Assembly (NCBI GenBank): GCA_964472565.1
Contig: CAYYNB010000167.1
Location: 1-12,938, forward strand
From: DATAMF01 sp964472565
GTDB taxonomy: Bacteria > Chloroflexota > Anaerolineae > Aggregatilineales > Aggregatilineaceae
Direction: 5' to 3'
DNA: 12,938 nucleotides
The notes under the pieces were generated by a model that worked only from the letters and a program-made list of their open reading frames with translations, did no database searches and was not told the origin of the DNA. Position 1 is the stretch's first letter; each line of letters opens with the position of its first letter. This document shows positions 6,520-11,986 of the stretch, piece after piece. A program made the translations under genes and the position numbers.

Positions 6520-6551
6520 AGCATAACAGGTCAACATGAAGCCCAGATGAA
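6520..6551 (-). promoter_or_regulatory. Direct-repeat operator and -10 of the two-gene PepSY operon
   Basis: On the minus strand this reads TTCAT (6551-6547), six bases, TTCAT (6540-6536), ten bases, then TATGCT (6525-6520). This is the third copy with identical spacing. Its flanks resemble the 4905-4936 copy: both are preceded by CAT and followed by GTTG. The predicted start near 6513 puts the annotated GTG ~45 nt downstream. It lies only 21 nt past the PAP2 stop codon, with no terminator between, so read-through from the upstream operon may add to its activity. Confidence 0.72.
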
Positions 6552-6572
6552 ATGGCCCTCAACTATCCACTC

Positions 6573-7232
6573 TTAAGGCGACTCCGGCGCTGCCTTATGT
6601 TGATACCTATCGTAGACGACCATCACGGCGAAAACCCACAAGACACCCAATGTCAGCGATCCAAGCACATCGCTGGGATAATGCACGCCAAGATAGACAC
6701 GGCTTAAAGCGACCGCCAACACCCACAAACCAGATAGCAGCCCCAAGCCGCGATGATGTGCCCGCCACAAAAGGACTGCCAGTAAACCATAAAAAGCAAC
6801 CGCCGTGCTGGTATGCCCGCTCGGAAAACTGTAACTGTGTTCAACCGCCAGCGGTGGAAACACAGCGGGGCGAGGGCGCGCAAACACCAGTTTCAGGATG
6901 GTAGTGATCGCCACCGAACCACTCAGTGTCACGATGCTGGCGAGCGCATCCAGTCTTCGTTTTTGCCAGCGCCAAAGCCAGAGGGTGAGTCCGGCTGCCA
7001 GGACGATCACTACACTGCTGGCCGTAAAAGTAATGCTTTTCATGACGGTATCTAACCAGGGCGTGCTGAGGCGGTGAACATCTCGCATCAGAGGCACATC
7101 CCATGAAAATCCCTCGTTGAGCCAAACGTCTTCGGCTAATTCCAGAAAGGTGAATGCTGCTCCAAACACAAGGATCAGACTCAGCAGCCAGTGTGATAAC
7201 AGGGAATAGAATGGGACAAAAATCGAGAACAT
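6573..7232 (-). CDS. PAP2-family membrane lipid phosphatase
   Basis: A 219-residue integral membrane protein with about five or six hydrophobic segments. It carries the full three-part phosphatase signature of the PAP2 superfamily: Lys114 with Arg121-Pro122 (K-x6-RP), Pro137-Ser-Gly-His140 (PSGH), and Ser177-Arg178 with His184 and Asp188 (SR-x5-H-x3-D). Members remove phosphate from phosphatidic acid, phosphatidylglycerophosphate or undecaprenyl pyrophosphate; the substrate here cannot be told. I chose ATG at 7232 because the hydrophobic N-terminus begins there and it lies 25 nt after the kinase 2 stop. The frame is open to 7382, but that would overlap the kinase by 125 nt with a non-membrane leader. 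The ribosome binding site is weak (GGG directly before ATG). The gene probably belongs to the regulator 2/kinase 2 transcript, which would fit a role in envelope lipid or cell-wall stress. Confidence 0.88.
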   Translation of the reverse strand: MFSIFVPFYSLLSHWLLSLILVFGAAFTFLELAEDVWLNEGFSWDVPLMRDVHRLSTPWLDTVMKSITFTASSVVIVLAAGLTLWLWRWQKRRLDALASIVTLSGSVAITTILKLVFARPRPAVFPPLAVEHSYSFPSGHTSTAVAFYGLLAVLLWRAHHRGLGLLSGLWVLAVALSRVYLGVHYPSDVLGSLTLGVLWVFAVMVVYDRYQHKAAPESP

Positions 7233-7257
7233 CCCATGCAAATGATTTATTATACGT

Positions 7258-8670
7258 TTATCCTGCTTCAATAGATTGATCTCCTGCTTGCACTGCCGGA
7301 TTGACCGGCAGCACGACGATAAAGGTTGTGCCTGTTCCAGGTTCACTGGTGACGTCAATATGCCCGTGATGCGCCTGGACAATCGCCTGTGAGATCGCCA
7401 ATCCTAACCCAAAGCCGCCGGTCGCACGGGCGCGCGCACTGTCAACGCGGTAGAAGCGCTCAAACACATGCGGCAGATATTCCGCAGGGATTCCCGGACC
7501 GGTATCCGTAACGGATATGCGTATGGTCTGCCACTGGCGATGTGCAACGATGGTAATCTCACCTTTTTCGGGGGTGTATTTGATCGCGTTGTCAATGAGG
7601 TTAAGAAAGACCTGGGTGAGTTTCTCCGCGTCACCCTGCATCTGCCAATCGATGTGTGCTGAAATGGTGATGTCCAGGGTAATGTTTTTTTCGTGTGCTG
7701 CGTTTTGAAGCTGGGTAACTGCCTGTTCTAACAACTGGTCCAGGGCGAAAGGCGCGAACTCGGTTAATCCACGCTGTTCCACGCGGGCCAGAGTCAGCAT
7801 TTGTTCAATCAGACGTGTCATGCGATCCACATCACCTTCCATATTGGCCATCATGCCGAGCAGTGTTGAGGCATCACGGGGACGGGAACGACCGAGGCTT
7901 AACTGCGTTTTGAGCATCCCCAACGGCGTGCGGAGTTCATGCGACACGTCAGCCGTGAGCTGGCGTTCACGCTGGAAGGCGTGCTCTAGGCGGTCCAGCA
8001 TGGCGTTGAAGGTGCGCGCCAGGTGGCCAATCTCATCGTCGGGCAGGTCGAGTTCTAACCGCTGGCTGAGGTCGGCGGCGCTGATGTGCGCAGCGGTGTG
8101 TGTAATGGTAGCGACGGGAGCGAGGGCACGGCTTGCCAGGAACAGCCCCCCGGCTGCCGACAGCGCCAACACGATAGGGATAGCAATGCTCAGTCCCAAA
8201 AGAATCTGTTTGATAAACGTCTGGCTGTCCCGCAGCGATTCTGCGAGGACGAGTGTTCCCAATACACGATCCCCTTCATGCAGCGGCGTGACGAGCAAGC
8301 GCACCGGTTCACCGTTGGGCAGGCGAGTATCTGCTAGGCGGTCAGCGGCGGGCAGTTTGCCTGGCAAATTCGCTTGTGTTGCGTCCCCTACACTACCGCC
8401 AAGCTCGCCAGTGGGTGTCAGAATCCAGGCCAGAACTCCCCGCGTGCGGAGGTAAACCGTATCGTCCGGCGCGACCAGATACTGGTTGCCGCGTATATCG
8501 ACTACCGCGTTGAGCTGTGAGGCGCTGAGATGCAGTGTTTCCTCGATCTGGCGATTTTGCTCATTACGCAGCACAAAAATGAAAACGCCGGAAAAAATGA
8601 GCAGCAGTACTGCCTCGATCATGACCGTCCACAAGACCAGCCGCACGCGCAGCTTACGCAGGTGTTTCAT
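7258..8670 (-). CDS. Membrane sensor histidine kinase 2 (HAMP-HisKA-HATPase)
   Basis: A 470-residue kinase built like kinase 1. Membrane helices are at about residues 9-34 and 153-180, with a ~118-residue extracytoplasmic sensor between them that is not obviously like that of kinase 1. HAMP follows, then His244 in SHELRTPLGM. The ATPase motifs are N box NLIDNAIKYT (Asn361), G1 DTGPGIP, F box FERFYRVD and G2 GFGLGLAI. All are intact, so the enzyme should be active. ATG at 8670 overlaps the end of the regulator 2 gene by 17 nt, indicating translational coupling. A PAP2 phosphatase gene follows 25 nt after the stop codon. The cognate partner is surely response regulator 2; the signal is unknown, but the PAP2 and ABC exporter neighbours point to the cell envelope. 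Confidence 0.94.
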   Translation of the reverse strand: MKHLRKLRVRLVLWTVMIEAVLLLIFSGVFIFVLRNEQNRQIEETLHLSASQLNAVVDIRGNQYLVAPDDTVYLRTRGVLAWILTPTGELGGSVGDATQANLPGKLPAADRLADTRLPNGEPVRLLVTPLHEGDRVLGTLVLAESLRDSQTFIKQILLGLSIAIPIVLALSAAGGLFLASRALAPVATITHTAAHISAADLSQRLELDLPDDEIGHLARTFNAMLDRLEHAFQRERQLTADVSHELRTPLGMLKTQLSLGRSRPRDASTLLGMMANMEGDVDRMTRLIEQMLTLARVEQRGLTEFAPFALDQLLEQAVTQLQNAAHEKNITLDITISAHIDWQMQGDAEKLTQVFLNLIDNAIKYTPEKGEITIVAHRQWQTIRISVTDTGPGIPAEYLPHVFERFYRVDSARARATGGFGLGLAISQAIVQAHHGHIDVTSEPGTGTTFIVVLPVNPAVQAGDQSIEAG

Positions 8671-9337
8671 CGGCAGATATCCTGTAACCTAAACCACGCA
8701 TGGTCTGGATCAGCTTGCCAGTATGGCCGCTGTCAATCTTTTTGCGGAGCGAATAAATGTAAACTTCAATCAGCTTGGACTCGGCTTCGAAATCCATATC
8801 CCAGACATGCTCGATAATCTGGTCACGGCTGAGGACCTGGTTGGGATGTCGCATCAATGTTTCCAGCAGGGCGTATTCCTTGGCGGTTAAGTCGATGAGA
8901 TGATCCCCCCGGCGCGCCTGTTTGGTTGTGGTATCCAACACCAGATCGCCCACGACGAGTTCGGGGGTTTTGCTAGGACCCTCGCGGCGGCCCAGGGCGC
9001 GGAGCCGGGCTGTTAACTCTTCGATAGCAAACGGTTTGATCAGATAGTCATCCGCGCCGCTGTCCAATCCTTTCACTTTGTCGAGCAGGGTATCGCGTGC
9101 CGTAAGCATCAGGATCGGCATGACATACCCTTTGGTGCGCAGTTGTTGGCAGACCGCGATGCCATCCATGCCGGGCAGCATGATGTCCAATAAGACAATG
9201 TCGTAGTTGGCGCTCTGGACCCACTCGATCACGTCCCGTCCGTTTCCGACTACATCGACCGCGTAGGCCTCTTCTTCCAGTCCCTGGCGAATAAGAGCAG
9301 CCATACGCGGCTCATCTTCGACAACCAGAATGCGCAT
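8654..9337 (-). CDS. OmpR/PhoB-family response regulator 2
   Basis: A 227-residue, full-length regulator. Receiver landmarks are Glu7/Asp8, phosphoacceptor Asp51 (DIMLPGMDG), Thr79 and Lys101 (KPFA). The winged-helix DNA-binding domain (~127-220) contains LTAKEYALLETL and ends with the wing MRGLGYRI. It is clearly paralogous to regulator 1, matching it along the whole receiver. GGGAGAG lies 3 nt before the ATG at 9337. The transcript probably starts near 9403 from a TATAAT at 9410-9415 and carries a leader hairpin (9367-9393). The shared TTCAT direct repeat is absent here, so the two systems probably have different DNA targets. The gene is the first of regulator 2-kinase 2-PAP2. Confidence 0.95.
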   Translation of the reverse strand: MRILVVEDEPRMAALIRQGLEEEAYAVDVVGNGRDVIEWVQSANYDIVLLDIMLPGMDGIAVCQQLRTKGYVMPILMLTARDTLLDKVKGLDSGADDYLIKPFAIEELTARLRALGRREGPSKTPELVVGDLVLDTTTKQARRGDHLIDLTAKEYALLETLMRHPNQVLSRDQIIEHVWDMDFEAESKLIEVYIYSLRKKIDSGHTGKLIQTMRGLGYRISADETPA

Positions 9338-9366
9338 CGTCTCTCCCTTTTGTTGAATCCTATGCT

Positions 9367-9393
9367 CCGGCAGACTGTTTGACAGCCTGCCGG
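9367..9393 (-). terminator. Hairpin between lipoprotein gene and regulator 2 (terminator or leader structure)
   Basis: CCGGCAG (9367-9373) pairs with CTGCCGG (9387-9393). After one A/C mismatch, CTGT (9375-9378) pairs with ACAG (9382-9385) around a TTG loop. There is no T run after it on the minus strand, so it may be a weak terminator of the lipoprotein gene. If transcription starts at the TATAAT at 9410-9415, it lies in the 5' leader of the regulator 2 mRNA instead. Confidence 0.5.
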
Positions 9394-9415
9394 ATTATTT
9401 CTATCAGAAATTATA
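9394..9415 (-). promoter_or_regulatory. -10 element and overlapping inverted repeat before regulator 2
   Basis: On the minus strand, TATAAT (9415-9410) is a perfect -10 hexamer. It overlaps a 21-bp inverted repeat with arms ATTATTTCT (9394-9402) and AGAAATTAT (9406-9414), matching at 8 of 9 positions around a 3-bp centre. No -35 consensus is seen; the expected place reads AAGGGG inside the lipoprotein gene. The palindrome over the -10 and start region could be a repressor site. It is A+T rich, so chance is possible. Confidence 0.45.
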
Positions 9416-9421
9416 CTGGCT

Positions 9422-10114
9422 TTAGTCGTTACCCCCTTCAGCCCCGCCCGGGTCTTTGTTGACGCTCGCTATTTGGGGCGCGAAGCCTGTTGCGTGCAGT
9501 GTGACATCTACTGTGAGCGCGTTCTGGTCGGTGTAGTACAAACTGTTGGGGTTGACGCTGTAGTGATCCGGCTGGTCGGTGTTATCGAAATGCAGCGCCT
9601 TCGTCTCGCCTGCCGTGAGGGTGAAGCCGGGCAGTGTGCGGTAGTAACTTTGCGTCTGGTTGGTGGTCGAATCGGTGATGGTGTAGTACACCTCAAAGTT
9701 CGTGATGTCGCTGGTCGTGGTATTTGTGACCGACAATTCCAGGTGATCCGGGGCATCTGCGCCCTGCGCGTCGACGTTGTTTTCGACCAGGATGCTGCCG
9801 ATAGCAAATCCTTCGGTTGTGCTGGTTTCGGTCATCGGGTTATCGGCCTGCATGGGGGCAGAGTCTGCCAGGTCATTCTGTCCATCACCATCGGTATCGG
9901 GATTGTTCGGATCGCTGCCCAGCACGGTTTCGGCGCTGTCGGGAATGCCATCCCCGTCAGTGTCAGACTTCGAGTCGGCGGCACTGCTGGATTGACCACT
10001 CGTAGTTGGTTTGGGTGTGTTGGTGTTCGACGAACTACTCTTGCTACCGCAGGCGGCTAGCGCCAGAGCGGCGACCATAAGTACGGCAAGCAAGGTGAGA
10101 ACTTTTTTAGACAT
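9422..10114 (-). CDS. Lipoprotein with thrombospondin type 3-like calcium repeats
   Basis: A 230-residue predicted lipoprotein. A basic, hydrophobic signal ends in a lipobox with Cys22 (LAAC), so the protein should be lipid-anchored outside the cytoplasmic membrane. A Ser/Thr/Pro linker (~24-48) follows, then two Asp-rich loops, DTDGDGIPDSAE (51-62) and NPDTDGDGQNDLAD (71-84). These match the calcium-binding thrombospondin type 3 style, with one loop ending in a LGSDPNNPD spacer. The C-terminal ~125 residues are Thr/Ser/Asn rich and beta-like (ITNFEVYYTITD, LPGFTLTAGETKALHF), resembling an extracellular immunoglobulin-type fold. AAGGAAAA precedes ATG at 10114. The gene starts 51 nt after the second permease and is probably in the same operon, perhaps as a surface partner of the transporter. 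The exact role is unknown. Confidence 0.8.
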   Translation of the reverse strand: MSKKVLTLLAVLMVAALALAACGSKSSSSNTNTPKPTTSGQSSSAADSKSDTDGDGIPDSAETVLGSDPNNPDTDGDGQNDLADSAPMQADNPMTETSTTEGFAIGSILVENNVDAQGADAPDHLELSVTNTTTSDITNFEVYYTITDSTTNQTQSYYRTLPGFTLTAGETKALHFDNTDQPDHYSVNPNSLYYTDQNALTVDVTLHATGFAPQIASVNKDPGGAEGGND

Positions 10115-10165
10115 TGGGAGATTTTCCTTTTTTACGTTGATCGAGCGATAGGGTAAACGAGAAAC

Positions 10166-11167
10166 TCAGGTTTCCTGGCGCAAAAACACAACATACGATG
10201 CGCCCATCAGCACAATGATCGGAACGAGCAGCCCCACCAGATCGATGGTCTTGAGTTGGAGGATTTCGTTCCAGGTGTTGTCGGTGAACTGGGTTTTAAC
10301 GCCTAACAGAGCAAAGGTCATACGCTCGTAATGTTTAGTTGGAGACATTTCCTCAACCCCGTCGCGCACTTTTTCGTACCAGCGGAACTGCTGTAATGCG
10401 GCATCTTCCTGGGTCTTGTCCATGCCCATGCGGGCGAAAAAACCGCCGGGAAGTTGGTTGTCGAGGTCCATCGTATCACCGATCTGAGGCAGAATGAACG
10501 CAAAGACCAGCCACACGATCACCGTCAGCAGCAGCGCGTTATTGCCTTTAGGCACCCACAGCGCGAAAAACAGCGCCAGCAGGAAGAAGATCAGGATGTA
10601 CAGCCAGGACATGACCATCGTTAGCCCCAACTTGATCGTCTGTTGAGCGGTCAGCGTAACGCCGCCTATAACACGCAGCACACCAACTGTCGCAATGCCA
10701 ACGCCCAGCATGAGCAGGGCAAATAACACAGCGTTTCCCAGCATTTTGCCCGTCAGAAACTGGTCACGGTAGACCGGACGGGAGAGAATCACGCGTAGTG
10801 TGCCCGCCTGACGTTCCTTTTGGATGGTAGTGAAACCGACAATCATGCCTAGCAGTGCGCCTAACATTGCCAGGTAGTTGATGAAATTCTTCGAAACAGC
10901 GATCGGGTTGAGCGCGGGCATGGGCGGGATGTCGGTGCGTCCCAGGTCGCGCAGCACCTGCACCGATTGGTTGTATTCCGCGATGCGGTTGTGGACAGTT
11001 GTCGCGCCCAGGCTGATTGCGATCAGGGTCAGACCCAACAGCATGACCATCGCGACCAGGAACAGCCGGTTGCGGAAGGCGTCCGAGATCTCTTTGCGGG
11101 CGATGATGCTCACCGCCTGTGAGGGCTGGCGGCGATGGTGTGGTTGGTTCAAGGTTATGGTAGACAT
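10166..11167 (-). CDS. ABC-2 type transporter permease (second copy)
   Basis: A 333-residue membrane protein. Hydrophobic segments are at about 35-55, 97-114, 142-165, 180-204, 210-229 and 309-329, with a ~60-residue outer loop between the first two and another of ~80 before the last. The intracellular motif at 117-141 (KERQAGTLRVILSRP, then YRDQFLTGK) is the typical ABC-2 signature contacting the ATPase. ABC-2 permeases mostly export drugs, lipids, polysaccharides or peptides; nothing here fixes the substrate. ATG at 11167 has AGAGGAG 8 nt upstream and lies 13 nt after the NEW3-protein stop. It is clearly related to the permease at the right edge (shared FRNRLF/CRNRLF start and ILSRPVYRD), so the two probably pair as a heterodimer with an ATPase encoded beyond the edge. 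Confidence 0.9.
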   Translation of the reverse strand: MSTITLNQPHHRRQPSQAVSIIARKEISDAFRNRLFLVAMVMLLGLTLIAISLGATTVHNRIAEYNQSVQVLRDLGRTDIPPMPALNPIAVSKNFINYLAMLGALLGMIVGFTTIQKERQAGTLRVILSRPVYRDQFLTGKMLGNAVLFALLMLGVGIATVGVLRVIGGVTLTAQQTIKLGLTMVMSWLYILIFFLLALFFALWVPKGNNALLLTVIVWLVFAFILPQIGDTMDLDNQLPGGFFARMGMDKTQEDAALQQFRWYEKVRDGVEEMSPTKHYERMTFALLGVKTQFTDNTWNEILQLKTIDLVGLLVPIIVLMGASYVVFLRQET

Positions 11168-11180
11168 TTCACGAACTCCT

Positions 11181-11978
11181 CTAGCGGCGGCCTTTAATAC
11201 GGAAATAGACGAACACCCCGGCCACCGCCGCTAACACAATGGCCCCCGCTGGCAGCAGGTAATTGGGGTTGTTTTGCACGCGCACCATGAGCGTGCTTTC
11301 GGGACTCGCGACCTGGTCACTGGTCAGGACTAGCGTAACCGGCTGGTCGATGGCAATCTGTGAAGCGGGAACAACAACCTGCACACGAAAATCAATGGTG
11401 CTGCCCGGTTCCAGGCTATCAACGCTGGCCGGATTGACTCGCACCACCCACTTCGACGGCGCATCGAGCGTGAGTGCCAGGTTGGTCACCGGTGCGGCTC
11501 CTGTATTCGAGGCGGTGGCATCAAACGTGAATTCCTTGCCGCTGAACGTGCTCAGGTTCACGTTCTGGCTGGTAATCTGGATGGCGTAGGTGTTCTCGAC
11601 GTTCAACGTGATCGGCGTAGTCACGGCGACACCATCGTCACGCATAGCGGAAACATCAGCCGTGTAACGCCTAACTGGGGTGTCGATGGGAACATCCACA
11701 CGCAGCGTAAGCGACTCGTAGCTGTTGGCTGCAACGGTGATCTGTTGGATCACGGGACCGCCCTGCGTGAAAGTGGCGGTGAGCGTATCCGGCAGCCCGT
11801 TCAGAGATAGATCATACTGGTGCTGCTGCGCCATTTCGTTGCGCAGTTCGATGCGAAAGGTGGCGGTCTGGCCTGCCTGTACTGTCTGTACTGGGACAAG
11901 CCCATCTGCCAATATGATCTGGGCAGTAATGCCGGCCAGAGCTACCAGGACTATTGCGATGATCAGGAAACGTTGCAT
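11181..11978 (-). CDS. Membrane-anchored NEW3-type beta-sandwich protein
   Basis: A 265-residue protein. An N-terminal signal or anchor (~1-24) is followed by two beta-rich domains (~25-128 and ~129-237), then a C-terminal membrane helix (~241-260) and a basic tail (RIKGRR) that should stay inside. The domains have the alternating hydrophobic pattern and phrases such as SNTGAAPVTNLALTL and LEPGSTIDFRVQVVVP typical of the NPCBM-associated NEW3/COG1470 group. I recall such proteins encoded between ABC-2 permeases in Chloroflexota and Archaea. GGAG overlaps the end of the preceding gene, ATG at 11978 is 8 nt after that stop, and the next permease starts 13 nt after this stop, so all three are one operon. 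It is probably an extracytoplasmic accessory subunit of the transporter; that role is inferred from context. Confidence 0.82.
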   Translation of the reverse strand: MQRFLIIAIVLVALAGITAQIILADGLVPVQTVQAGQTATFRIELRNEMAQQHQYDLSLNGLPDTLTATFTQGGPVIQQITVAANSYESLTLRVDVPIDTPVRRYTADVSAMRDDGVAVTTPITLNVENTYAIQITSQNVNLSTFSGKEFTFDATASNTGAAPVTNLALTLDAPSKWVVRVNPASVDSLEPGSTIDFRVQVVVPASQIAIDQPVTLVLTSDQVASPESTLMVRVQNNPNYLLPAGAIVLAAVAGVFVYFRIKGRR

Positions 11979-11986
11979 GGGATTCG

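Noticed and set aside
7249..7254. Perfect TATAAT on the minus strand between kinase 2 and the PAP2 gene
   Set aside because: There is no -35 at a normal distance, and a start there would leave only about ten leader bases. The gene is better explained as part of the regulator 2/kinase 2 transcript, so it is not listed as a promoter.
7233..7382. Longer PAP2 start overlapping kinase 2 by 125 nt
   Set aside because: The extra 50 residues are polar and Cys/Gln rich, unlike a PAP2 N-terminus, and are the shadow of the kinase 3' end in another frame.
7820..8455. 211-codon plus-strand open frame opposite kinase 2
   Set aside because: It is antisense to conserved kinase motifs and its Ser/Arg-rich translation is a shadow of the real gene.
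9473..10060. 195-codon plus-strand open frame opposite the lipoprotein gene
   Set aside because: It is antisense to a gene with a clear signal peptide and lipobox; its Gly/Val/Arg-rich composition is typical of a shadow frame.
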